NCBI RefSeq assembly: GCF_036322625.1
Contig: NZ_AP027266.1
Location: 1,739,001 to 1,803,000, forward strand
DNA: 64,000 bases
Source of the DNA: Roseicyclus marinus
Lineage (GTDB): Bacteria; Pseudomonadota; Alphaproteobacteria; Rhodobacterales; Rhodobacteraceae
Direction of reading: 5' to 3'
Position 1 is the first letter of the stretch. Each line of letters opens with the position of its first letter. The notes under the pieces are model-generated. The model saw nothing but the letters and a program-made list of their open reading frames with translations, made no database searches and was not told the DNA's origin. Shown in pieces: positions 7,611-15,863 of this stretch. The translations under genes and the position numbers were made by a program.

Positions 7611-8873
7611 ATGCTGACCGAAAAACCCGGCCTGATCGAGGCCGTGCGCGAGCGTTTCGCCCATGTCGACACCTGCCCCTTCGAAGGGCCGCGGGTGTTT
7701 TTCGAGAATGCGGGCGGCGCGCTGACGCTGAAATCGGTCGTGGACACATCGGCCAAGTTCGCGGCCATTCCCGACAACCAGGGCCGCGACAACCCCGCAG
7801 CCCATGCCCTTGTCGCGCTGATCGACAAGGCCAAGGAAGACATGCGCGTCTTTTTCAACGCGCCCGAGGGGCAGTTTTTCGTGGGCGAAAGCGGGACGGA
7901 GCTCTTGTTCCGGCTGATCCGCACGGCCATCGTGGGCACCGCGCCGGGCCGCGTTCTGGGATCGACGCTTGAGCATCCCGCCACCCGCAGCGCCGCCCAT
8001 CACTGGGCCGAGGTCGCAGGCAAGCCGCATGTGCTGGTCGCCCATGACAATGCCACGGGCCACGTGAACTCTGATGCCTATCTGCCTGAAATCACGCCAG
8101 ATACCCGCGTTGCCACGATCCTGCACACCTCGCCCGTCACCGGCATGGGCGTCGATGTCGCCAGCATCGCCCGCGCCATCCGCAAGATCGCGCCGGATTG
8201 CATCATCATCGTCGACGGCATCCAGCATGCGGCCCATGGGCGGCTCGACATCGCAAGCTATGACATCGACGGCTATGTCGTCTCGCCCTACAAGGTCTTT
8301 TCGCGCCATGGCTATGGCGTGGCCTGGGTCAGCGACAGGCTGCATGCCATCCGGCACGAACACCTGATCGACGCCCCGGGCAACCCGTGGGAATTCGGCA
8401 CGCGCGATACCGGGGCCTATGTGACCTTTTCCGACGTGGTCGATTACTTCGACTGGCTGGGCGGCGAGGTGTCGGAGGCCACCGACCGCCGCGCGCGCAT
8501 CGTCGCCGCAGGTGAGGCGATCCACGCCCATGAGGCGCATCTGGTCCATGCAATGCTGCATGGAACCGGCAACCTCAAGGGTCTGGCCGAAATGCCCGGT
8601 GTCACGATCATCGGTGGCCTCGACAATCCGCGCCGCGAGGGGCTGGTGTCGCTCACCGTCGCAGGGATGGAGGCGCCCGACGTGGTGACGGCGCTCCGCG
8701 CGCGCGGCATCCGCACCCATACCCGCAAGGCCGATCATTATTCGGGCAATATCCTGACGCCGCTGGGGCTTGGCAGCGCCGTGCGCGTCTCCATGTGCCA
8801 TTACAATACCGAAGGCGAAGTGGCCCAATTCCTTCAGGCGATGCGCGAGATCACCGAGGCTGCCTCCGCCTGA
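7611..8873 (+). CDS. Class V aminotransferase-fold PLP enzyme (cysteine-desulfurase-like)
   Basis: 420-aa fold type I PLP protein. Asp202-Gly-Ile-Gln-His206 matches the pyridine-nitrogen and stacking positions, and Lys228 in VSPYKVFSRHG is the expected Schiff-base lysine. FENAGGAL (31-38) and STLEHPATRS (118-127) are also typical. The start at 7611 is preceded by GAAGGAGA; the frame stays open further upstream only inside the thioesterase gene. No mobile persulfide-cysteine loop typical of IscS/SufS is evident, so it may act as an aminotransferase, a beta-eliminating lyase or a racemase. Last gene of the CoA-transferase operon; its presence suggests the pathway substrate carries an amino group. 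Confidence 0.78.
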   Translation: MLTEKPGLIEAVRERFAHVDTCPFEGPRVFFENAGGALTLKSVVDTSAKFAAIPDNQGRDNPAAHALVALIDKAKEDMRVFFNAPEGQFFVGESGTELLFRLIRTAIVGTAPGRVLGSTLEHPATRSAAHHWAEVAGKPHVLVAHDNATGHVNSDAYLPEITPDTRVATILHTSPVTGMGVDVASIARAIRKIAPDCIIIVDGIQHAAHGRLDIASYDIDGYVVSPYKVFSRHGYGVAWVSDRLHAIRHEHLIDAPGNPWEFGTRDTGAYVTFSDVVDYFDWLGGEVSEATDRRARIVAAGEAIHAHEAHLVHAMLHGTGNLKGLAEMPGVTIIGGLDNPRREGLVSLTVAGMEAPDVVTALRARGIRTHTRKADHYSGNILTPLGLGSAVRVSMCHYNTEGEVAQFLQAMREITEAASA

Positions 8874-8909
8874 CGAGGCCGAACTGAATGGACCGATCTG
8901 GCGGGCCCT

Positions 8910-9929
8910 TCAGCCCGCCAGCTCCTGCAATTCGTTCAGCAATCCCGCCGACAGGTCGATCCCCACCGCGCGCGCCTGTCTCAAGGCCGCCATGGCCCGT
9001 GCACCGGGCAAGCGCGGGGGCGCGCCCCCCGGCACGGGCGGCACCGCCCCAACGATCCCCGCCGCATGGTCGAGCCTTTGGGCCAGCACATCGGGCGGCA
9101 TCAGGCGCGCGGCATCGATCACCAGAAACATCTGCCCCACATCGGGACGCCGCGACGGGTCGGCATGGTTGTCACCCACATCCGACAGCATCGCCGCCCC
9201 CGCCAAACCCGCCGCCATCAGGTCGAGCGTGACGGCCAGCGCCGCCCCCTTTCGCCCACCGATGGCCTGCAACACGCCCTTGAGCGCGGCCTTGGGATCG
9301 GTCGTGGGCCGCCCCTCGGCATCGAGCGCCCAGCTGTCGGGCACCGTCTCCCCCCGCTCTGCCGCGCCACGCAGCTTGGATCGCGCGGCGACCGACAGCG
9401 CCATGTCGAGGATCACATGCCGCCCACCCATATGCGGCAAGCCGATCCCCGTCGGCGCATTGCCCACCGCCACGCCGCGCCCCCCGGGCGGGGCCAGCAT
9501 CGGCGCGCTGTTGGCGGTGACAAGGCTCGCGAACCCCACCTCTGCCGCGACAAGGCTCAAGGGGGCGATGGCCCCGAAATGGGTGGCGTTGCGCAGGAAA
9601 CAGGCCGCGATCCCGGTCTCGCGCGCGGCCTCCATCGTGCGCGCCAGCGCCAGTTGCGCCACCCCCGCACCCAGCCCCTGGGCGGCATCGCCCCGGATGA
9701 GCGCAGGCGCCACCGCCTCGAACGCGGGCCGCGCGCCCGCCTCGATCCCCCCTGCCCTTATGCGCCCGATATAGCTCGACACCCGCGACAACCCGTGGGT
9801 CGTGATCCCCATCATCTCGGTCAGCGTCAGATGCAGCGCCGCAGCCTCGGCCAGATCCGGGGCCACGCCCGCACGCAAAAAGGCGCGGGCCGTCACCGCC
9901 CGCGCCTCCTGTTCGGTCAGGACCGGCAT
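8910..9929 (-). CDS. Ldh2 family NAD(P)-dependent dehydrogenase (malate/lactate/ureidoglycolate type)
   Basis: 339-aa member of the malate/L-lactate dehydrogenase family 2, unrelated to Rossmann LDHs. The N-terminal GITTHGLSR (41-49) carries the catalytic His45; NATHFGA and TANSAPM follow, and the glycine-rich GGRKGAALAVTLDL is near residues 232-245. Relatives oxidise L-malate, L-sulfolactate, ureidoglycolate or delta-1-piperideine-type substrates. It is the last gene of the TctCBA operon, 4 bp after tctA, so it probably oxidises the imported 2-hydroxy acid. Confidence 0.83.
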   Translation of the reverse strand: MPVLTEQEARAVTARAFLRAGVAPDLAEAAALHLTLTEMMGITTHGLSRVSSYIGRIRAGGIEAGARPAFEAVAPALIRGDAAQGLGAGVAQLALARTMEAARETGIAACFLRNATHFGAIAPLSLVAAEVGFASLVTANSAPMLAPPGGRGVAVGNAPTGIGLPHMGGRHVILDMALSVAARSKLRGAAERGETVPDSWALDAEGRPTTDPKAALKGVLQAIGGRKGAALAVTLDLMAAGLAGAAMLSDVGDNHADPSRRPDVGQMFLVIDAARLMPPDVLAQRLDHAAGIVGAVPPVPGGAPPRLPGARAMAALRQARAVGIDLSAGLLNELQELAG

Positions 9930-9933
9930 GGCC

Positions 9934-11457
9934 TCAGCCGCCCGCCTTCTCGGCCTTGCCCGCGCTCGACCCGATCCGGCCCAGAAGCGGCAGCAGAACC
10001 AGAAGCGCCACCGTCAAGCAGATGATCCAGACCGACGCCGGCCGGTCGAGGAAGATGCCGAAAGACCCCCGCGAGATCGTCATCGTCTGGCGCAGCGCCT
10101 CCTCGGCCAGCGGCCCAAGAACCAGCGCAAGAACAAGGGCTGCGGGCGAGAAGCCGTAAAGCCGCATGAAAAAGCCCACGATCCCTGCCGCAAACATCAG
10201 GTACAGCTCGATGAAACTGGCGTGGACGGTAAAGGTCCCCAGCGCACAGATCACCACGATGCAAGGGCCAAGGATGCGGTAGGGCACCTTGATGATCTGC
10301 ACGAAGAGCGGGATGGCAAAGATCGAGATCGCCAGAAGCACCATGTTGCCCAGATACATCGACGCGATCAGGCCCCAGGCCATTTCCGGGTTCTGCTCCA
10401 TGAACAGCGGACCGGGCCGCAGCCCCCACAACAGGAAGGCCGCAAGCAAAACGGCGGTGGAGGCCGAACCCGGAATGCCCAGCGTCAGAAGCGGGATCAT
10501 CGCGCCCGAAGAGGCCGCGTTATTCGCCGTCTCGGGGGCCACCAGACCCGCCATCTCACCCTTGCCGAAGCGTTCGGGATGCTTGGATAGCGAGCGTTCG
10601 GTGGAATAGGCCATGAGCGAGGCGATGGTCGCCCCCGCACCGGGGATAACGCCCACGACAAAGCCCAGAACCGAGCCGCGCAGCATCGTCCAACGCGTCG
10701 AGATGTAATCCTCCGCCGTCGGCCAGAACCTCTGTTCCTTGCCGTATTGCACAAGCCCGCCCGACCCGTGCCGGTGCATGCCCGAATAAAAGGCGTAGAA
10801 CAGCTCGCCCAGGCCAAACAGACCGATGGCGATGGGAATGAAATAGATGCCCCCGATCAACTCGGCCGAGCCAAAGGTATAGCGCCCCTGCCCCGTCTCC
10901 AGATCGACGCCGACAGTGCCAAGCGCGAAACCGATCAGCGCCGAGATCACGCCGAGCTTCCAGTTGGATCCGATCATGACCAGGAGCGTCAGCATCCCCA
11001 TCATGGCCAGCAGGAAATATTCCGGCGGCCCGAAGCTGCGCGAGACCTGCGAGAACATCGGCGCAAGGATCGTGATCAGGATCACGCCCACCGTCCCCCC
11101 CACGAAGGAGGCGACCGCCTGCATCACCAGCGCAGGGCCCGCGCGCCCGTTCTTGGCCAGCGGATAGCCGTCAAAGGTCGAGGCGACGGTGGCGCTTTCA
11201 CCGGGCGTGTTGAGCAGGATCGACGTGATCGTGCCGCCATACATCGACCCGTAATAGATCGCGGCGAGCATCATGATCGCGCCCACCGGGTCCATCCCGA
11301 AGGTGACAGGCAAAAGGATCGCAAGCCCGGCCGAAGGGCCGAAACCGGGGATCACCCCCACGATCATCCCCACCATGGCCCCGATCAGCAGGTAGAGCAT
11401 GTTCATCGGCGTGATCGCGACCGACAGGCCCATCACGAGATCGGAAAAGATGTCCAT
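9934..11457 (-). CDS. tctA: Tripartite tricarboxylate transporter large permease
   Basis: 507-aa integral membrane protein with about 12 hydrophobic segments. The family signature GVIPGFGPSAGLAIL appears near residues 35-50, and a related glycine/proline-rich repeat (FVVGVIPGAGATIASLMAY) near 260, reflecting the internal duplication of TctA. With the periplasmic binder TctC and the small subunit TctB it forms a secondary, ion-driven carboxylate importer. It is followed 4 bp later by the Ldh2-type dehydrogenase. Confidence 0.92.
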   Translation of the reverse strand: MDIFSDLVMGLSVAITPMNMLYLLIGAMVGMIVGVIPGFGPSAGLAILLPVTFGMDPVGAIMMLAAIYYGSMYGGTITSILLNTPGESATVASTFDGYPLAKNGRAGPALVMQAVASFVGGTVGVILITILAPMFSQVSRSFGPPEYFLLAMMGMLTLLVMIGSNWKLGVISALIGFALGTVGVDLETGQGRYTFGSAELIGGIYFIPIAIGLFGLGELFYAFYSGMHRHGSGGLVQYGKEQRFWPTAEDYISTRWTMLRGSVLGFVVGVIPGAGATIASLMAYSTERSLSKHPERFGKGEMAGLVAPETANNAASSGAMIPLLTLGIPGSASTAVLLAAFLLWGLRPGPLFMEQNPEMAWGLIASMYLGNMVLLAISIFAIPLFVQIIKVPYRILGPCIVVICALGTFTVHASFIELYLMFAAGIVGFFMRLYGFSPAALVLALVLGPLAEEALRQTMTISRGSFGIFLDRPASVWIICLTVALLVLLPLLGRIGSSAGKAEKAGG

Positions 11458-11485
11458 TTCTGGCTCCCTTGGACGGACGAACCCG

Positions 11486-11959
11486 TCAGAACGGCAGATC
11501 GATGAGCGCGGGCGGCATGTTGGCGTTCAGCACCCGGTCGAACAGCAGGTAGACACAGGTCGGAAAGATCACCGCCACGAGCGTATTTTGCAGGAGTTTT
11601 CCGGGGTTCAGCAGCGCCAGCGCCACGCCAAGGTAGATGACGGTCGAGATGAACCCGCCAAAAAGCCGGATCAGCACGGCATAAGTCAGCGCCATCGCCA
11701 TCAACAGCACGAAATCCCGCCACCGGCCGTCTGGGGCGTCATCGGCACCGGGTGCGCCTCCGGCTGCCACCCGCGCGCGGTCGCGCAGCGCATCCAGAAT
11801 GGCCAAAAGCGTCATGCCCACCATCGCCAGCCCCACGATGCGCGGGAAAAAGCCCGGTCCCAACCGGCCCGTCCGCGTCATGAAGTTCAGATCGGCAAAG
11901 GCGATGTAGCTGTAGAAGATCGCCGCGCCCAGAAGCGCGACCAGAAAGACGATGCGCAT
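11486..11959 (-). CDS. tctB: Tripartite tricarboxylate transporter small subunit
   Basis: 157-aa membrane protein with four predicted helices: about residues 3-20, 45-60, 82-112 and 120-145. The GLGPGFFPRIVG-like segment (here RLGPGFFPRIVG) is the typical TctB motif. The ATG at 11959 is favoured by a GGGGTGG ribosome-binding site; a GTG two codons upstream at 11965 is possible. It lies between tctC and tctA as in other TTT operons. Confidence 0.87.
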   Translation of the reverse strand: MRIVFLVALLGAAIFYSYIAFADLNFMTRTGRLGPGFFPRIVGLAMVGMTLLAILDALRDRARVAAGGAPGADDAPDGRWRDFVLLMAMALTYAVLIRLFGGFISTVIYLGVALALLNPGKLLQNTLVAVIFPTCVYLLFDRVLNANMPPALIDLPF

Positions 11960-12030
11960 ATCCACCCCGATGCGTCAGAAGAAGGGGACCGGGCGCGAAA
12001 CTGCGCCCGGCCCTGTCGCGTATCGCGCGC

Positions 12031-13011
12031 TTACTGGATCGCGCCGACCGAGCGCAGCACTTCCTCGAAACCGTTCTGCGTGTTGGTCAGGAAGGTGCGG
12101 AACTCGTCACCGTAAAGAACGGTGGGCGTCAGCGTGTTGTTCTCGATATAGGCGGCCCATTCCGGGGTCTGGACCACGCGCTGCATGGTTTCGATCCAGA
12201 ATTGCTGGGCTTCCGCCGGGGCATCGGGCGGCAGGATCAGGCCGCGCGGCATCGACACGCCGATGTCATGGCCCACATCGCCCATCGTCGGCACGCCTTC
12301 GAGAGCGGCGGGGCTGGAGGCACCCGAATAGACCAGCGCGCGCAGATCGCCACTGTCGATCAGGCCGAGGATCTCGCCGGGGTTGCCCACCATGGCATCG
12401 ACCGAATCCGACAACAGCGCCGTGGTCTGGTCCGCCATCGAGTTGAACGAGACATATTCGAATTCGAAGCCCGCTTCCTGCGCGAAGAGCGTCGGCACGA
12501 TGAAGTCGACGTTGACCGTGCCCGTGCCCGCGATGGTGATCGGGTTGGCCTGCGCATAGGCGATGAATTCGTTGATGTCCTGGATCTCGGACGAGCCGTT
12601 CACGACCAGGACAAGGTCATCGGTCGCCAGAAGCGCCACGGGCGTGAAATCGGCCGGCTGCCAGGGCGTATCGGCCTGCAGCGGCGTGGTCACGAAGCTG
12701 CCCGAGGTGGTCGAGATGCCATAGCCCGACCCTGCCTGGCCAAACAGATAGCCCCAGCCCACGGCACCCGAGCCGCCGGCGCGGTTCTCGATCGAGATGT
12801 CGCCGGGATAGAGGTCATAGGTGTTCAGGATGTCGACGATGGTCCGCGCCATGATGTCGTTGCCGCCGCCGGGGCCAAAGGCGATGGTCCAATCCAGCGT
12901 CTGGGCCGGGTCGGGGTATTCCTGCGCGATGGCCGGCGTGGCCACCGCAAGCGGTGCGGCCAGCGCCAGCGTCATCGCGCCAAGGCGCAGCGTCGTGTCG
13001 AAGTTGGTCAT
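12031..13011 (-). CDS. tctC: Tripartite tricarboxylate transporter periplasmic substrate-binding protein
   Basis: 326-aa secreted binding protein. Residues 1-29 form a Sec signal peptide ending at ATPAIAQ. The mature part shows the TctC family landmarks WTIAFGPGGGNDIMAR (ligand carboxylate loop) and ENRAGGSGAVGWGYL. Relatives bind citrate and other di- or tricarboxylates, or amino acids. The ATG at 13011 overlaps the regulator stop (ATGA) and follows GGAGGA, so regulator, binder, permease and dehydrogenase are probably one transcript. Confidence 0.9.
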   Translation of the reverse strand: MTNFDTTLRLGAMTLALAAPLAVATPAIAQEYPDPAQTLDWTIAFGPGGGNDIMARTIVDILNTYDLYPGDISIENRAGGSGAVGWGYLFGQAGSGYGISTTSGSFVTTPLQADTPWQPADFTPVALLATDDLVLVVNGSSEIQDINEFIAYAQANPITIAGTGTVNVDFIVPTLFAQEAGFEFEYVSFNSMADQTTALLSDSVDAMVGNPGEILGLIDSGDLRALVYSGASSPAALEGVPTMGDVGHDIGVSMPRGLILPPDAPAEAQQFWIETMQRVVQTPEWAAYIENNTLTPTVLYGDEFRTFLTNTQNGFEEVLRSVGAIQ

Positions 13012-13784
13012 GTGATCCTCCCTAGATCGGTTTTCGGTTCCACGGCCCGCCCCTCTCCCGGGGCCGGAACCGCATGACCGGCCGGAGCGTGGCACGCGCC
13101 CCCCTCCTGCCGGAGCCTGTCGAGCAGCCGTTTCTTGCCGCTCGCGTGATGCGCGGCACCTGCCGTGCGCGCACCCTCCCCATCGCCCACCGCGATCGCC
13201 TCCACGATCCGGGCATGTTCCCTGTAGGATTGACGCAGCGCCTCGGGGCCGGTCAGCACCTTGAGCCGCATCAACCGCACTTCCTTGCCGAGCGAGACAT
13301 AGAGCGCGCGGGCACGCGGCAATCCCGCCGCCTCCGCGATCCGGTCGTGAAAGGCGAGGTTGAGGTCGAAATACTCCGCCTCCGCCCCCGCCTCCATCGC
13401 GCGGCCCATGGCGGCATGGAAATCCTGCAATTCGAGCGCGATCTCCGGGTCGCCCGCTTCGGCGACGGCGGCGCACAGATACCCCGCGATCATCGCCCGC
13501 AGATCGTAGAGCTCCAGACCGTCACGCGGCGACAGGCGGCGCACGTAGACGCCTTCATTGGCGACCGCCTCGACCAGCCCCTCGCGCTCCAGCGACCGGG
13601 CGGCCTCCCGCACGGGTCCACGGCTCACGCCCAATTGCTCGGCCAGCGCCGCCTCGTTCAGCCGCTCGCCCGCCGCGATCTCGCCGATCAGGATCATTTC
13701 TTCCAGCGCGTCGCGCACCTCCAGCACAAGCGGTCGCTGCCGCCGCCGCGCAAGGGATTCCCGGATGTCCTGCTTCAGATCCAT
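13008..13784 (-). CDS. GntR family regulator, FCD subfamily
   Basis: 258-aa FCD regulator. The winged-helix segment includes LAEQLGVSRGPVREAARSLE (about residues 46-65), followed by the FCD effector domain (YFDLNLAFHDRI, REHARIVEAI). It is the first gene of the minus-strand TctCBA-Ldh2 operon (ATGA overlap with tctC) and is divergent from an SDR-like gene, so it likely controls both directions in response to the transported acid. The ATG at 13784 is preferred over a GTG two codons upstream. The C-terminus has a charged extension of about 30 residues beyond the domain. Confidence 0.86.
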   Translation of the reverse strand: MDLKQDIRESLARRRQRPLVLEVRDALEEMILIGEIAAGERLNEAALAEQLGVSRGPVREAARSLEREGLVEAVANEGVYVRRLSPRDGLELYDLRAMIAGYLCAAVAEAGDPEIALELQDFHAAMGRAMEAGAEAEYFDLNLAFHDRIAEAAGLPRARALYVSLGKEVRLMRLKVLTGPEALRQSYREHARIVEAIAVGDGEGARTAGAAHHASGKKRLLDRLRQEGGACHAPAGHAVPAPGEGRAVEPKTDLGRIT

Positions 13785-13812
13785 GGCCACAGATCAGGCC
13801 ACAAATTGTCGA

Positions 13813-13833
13813 TTGTCAACAATATTCTGTTGA
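13813..13833. promoter_or_regulatory. Candidate GntR/FCD operator
   Basis: TTGTCAACAA at 13813-13822 is identical to the 10-mer at 5011-5020. It overlaps a perfect inverted repeat TCAACA-N6-TGTTGA (13816-13833). It lies about 30 bp upstream of the regulator start in the divergent region before the SDR-like gene. Confidence 0.55.
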
Positions 13834-13954
13834 ATACCCCGCCGCACGAGAGTACCGAAAGAGCGCGCGGCCTTGGGTCGAAATGCCCTGCACACAGGGA
13901 CAAAGACACCGCCAAAACATTGAATTCATTGCAATCCACGGGGGATATGACGCG

Positions 13955-14695
13955 ATGACCGACAAGGTTCTGACAGGCAAGACCGCCTTTGTTTCGGGCT
14001 CGGGGCAGAATATCGGGCGCGCCATCGCGCTGCGCCTGGCCGAGCTTGGCTGCACCGTCGTGGTCAATGGATCGAGCAATGCCGAGGCCTGCGAGGAAAC
14101 CGCCGCCCGCATCCGCGCCACGGGGGCAGAGGCACTCGTCGCCATGGGCGACATGGCCCGGCCCGAGGATGTGGCCCGCATCACCGCCGCAGCCCTCGAC
14201 CGGTTCGGCGCGATCGACATCCTTGTCAACAACGCCGCCCGTCGCCCCCACAAACCTTTCCTCGAGATGACCGAGGAAGACTGGCACGGCGTGGTCGACG
14301 TGGCGCTGACCGGGGCCTATCGCACCGCGCGGGCCTTCCTGCCCGGTATGGTCGACCGCAAATGGGGCCGCATCATCAATTTCGCAGGCATGAAAGCGAT
14401 GCGCGGCTATTTCGAGGGCGCGCCGATCTCGGCGGCCAAGCATGGCGTCTGGGGCCTGACCAAGGCGCTCTCGACCGAATTTGCCCCCCATGGCATCACC
14501 GCCAACGTGATCTCTCCCGGCCAGATCCGGGATGAGACCGCCACCGCCGACGACCCCAAGCGCACAGCCACGATCCCCGCAGGCTTCATGGGCAGGCCTG
14601 ACGACATCGCCTCCGTCGCGGCCTTCCTCGCCACGCCCGAGGCGCGCTTCGTCACCGGGCAGATGATCGCCGTGAACGGCGGGGAACAGACCTGA
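13955..14695 (+). CDS. Short-chain dehydrogenase/reductase-like protein lacking the canonical Ser/Tyr
   Basis: 246-aa Rossmann-fold SDR. The cofactor loop is an altered SGSGQNIGR (14-22); the structural NNAA is at 92-95. In the active site the usual Tyr-x-x-x-Lys is Ile158-Ser-Ala-Ala-Lys162, and the catalytic serine region reads INFAGMKAM (141-149), with no serine in place. Tyr152 lies six residues before the canonical tyrosine position. The fold is intact and the C-terminal Asn-Gly-Gly is present, so this is not a decayed gene; it may use another residue or have a non-reductase role. The ATG at 13955 follows GGGGGA. Divergent from the GntR-Tct operon and followed 13 bp later by the AbrB-like gene. 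Confidence 0.8.
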   Translation: MTDKVLTGKTAFVSGSGQNIGRAIALRLAELGCTVVVNGSSNAEACEETAARIRATGAEALVAMGDMARPEDVARITAAALDRFGAIDILVNNAARRPHKPFLEMTEEDWHGVVDVALTGAYRTARAFLPGMVDRKWGRIINFAGMKAMRGYFEGAPISAAKHGVWGLTKALSTEFAPHGITANVISPGQIRDETATADDPKRTATIPAGFMGRPDDIASVAAFLATPEARFVTGQMIAVNGGEQT

Positions 14696-14708
14696 GGGAA
14701 AGCGCATC

Positions 14709-15767
14709 ATGCGCCTGTCGCTTGGCCCCAAGGCCCCGCGCCTTGTCCTGACCATCGCCATCGGCTGTGTCGGCACCGGCCTCTTCCACGCGCTTGCCCT
14801 GCCCCTGCCCTTCCTGCTCGGGCCGCTCTTTGCCTGCCTTGTCGCGGCGCTGATCGGTGTGCCGGTCCGCGATGCGGGTGTCGCGGGCAAGGTCATGCGG
14901 ACGATCCTCGGCGTTGCCATCGGGGCCTCGATCACCCCCGATCTCGTCGCGCGCCTGCCGCAAATGGCCGTGACGCTCGCCATGGTGCCGCTTTACGTCG
15001 TGACCATAGCTGCCATCGGCGTGCCCTTTTTCCGCAAGCTCTACGGCTATGACCTGCCCACCGCCTGGTATGCCGCCATGCCCGGCGGCCTCGCCGACAT
15101 GACCCTCTTCGGGCAGGAGGCAGGCGCCAATGTCCGCAGCCTGACGCTGGTCCATGCCACCCGCGTGATCGTCATCGTCATGGCCACGCCCTTCCTGCTC
15201 GTCCATCTCTTCGATGCCGCGCTCGACAATCCGATCGGCGCGCCGGCCAGCACGCTGCCCCCGCATGAGCTGGTCATCATGGTCTTTGCCGCGCTTCTGG
15301 GCTGGAAGGCGGCCGAGCGGATCGGGCTTTTCGGCGCGCCGATCATCGGCCCCATGGTCCTGACCGCCGCCCTGTCGCTGGCCGACATCATCCATGTCCG
15401 CCCCCCGGCCGAAGCCATTCTGGCCGCGCAATTCTTCATCGGCCTGGGCCTTGGCGCGGGCTATGTCGGCATCACCATGGCCGAGGTGCGGCGCGACGTC
15501 GTGGCGGGGCTTCTCTTCGTCGTGATCGTGGCCGCCATGGCCGCGCTTTTCACCGAGGCGATCATCCTTCTGGGCCTTGCCCCGCCGCTTGACGGCTTTC
15601 TCGCCTTCGTGCCCGCGGGACAGGCGGAAATGGCGATCCTCGCCATCGTGGTCGGCGCGGATCTGGGCTATGTCGTGTTGCACCATGTCGCCCGCGTCTT
15701 CCTGATCATCCTGGGCGCGCCCGTCGCGGCCCGGCTCCTCGGCATCCGCAAGGCGCGCAGGCGCTGA
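14709..15767 (+). CDS. AbrB family membrane protein (ammonia monooxygenase-like, PF05145 type)
   Basis: 352-aa protein with about ten hydrophobic helices and two homologous halves, each holding a glycine-rich segment (LGVAIGASITPDLVARL near 75-90 and FFIGLGLGAGYVGITMAEV near 245-263). These are features of the inner-membrane AbrB family, often misnamed ammonia monooxygenase. The conserved AAMPGGLADMTLFG lies near residues 122-135. Function is not established; the family often sits next to TTT transporters, as here. It shares an operon with the SDR-like gene. Confidence 0.8.
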   Translation: MRLSLGPKAPRLVLTIAIGCVGTGLFHALALPLPFLLGPLFACLVAALIGVPVRDAGVAGKVMRTILGVAIGASITPDLVARLPQMAVTLAMVPLYVVTIAAIGVPFFRKLYGYDLPTAWYAAMPGGLADMTLFGQEAGANVRSLTLVHATRVIVIVMATPFLLVHLFDAALDNPIGAPASTLPPHELVIMVFAALLGWKAAERIGLFGAPIIGPMVLTAALSLADIIHVRPPAEAILAAQFFIGLGLGAGYVGITMAEVRRDVVAGLLFVVIVAAMAALFTEAIILLGLAPPLDGFLAFVPAGQAEMAILAIVVGADLGYVVLHHVARVFLIILGAPVAARLLGIRKARRR

Positions 15768-15863
15768 CCGGGCGGCGCGTGGCAACAAACAATCCCCCAC
15801 CCCCGATGTTGCCAGCACCGCGCCCCGGCCCTATCAAGATCGGGCCTGCCAGAAAGGACCATC

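Noticed and set aside
7611-8873. Iron-sulfur cluster cysteine desulfurase (IscS/SufS)
   Set aside because: The fold and Lys228 fit, but no active-site cysteine loop is visible and no isc/suf genes are nearby, so only a general class V PLP call is made.
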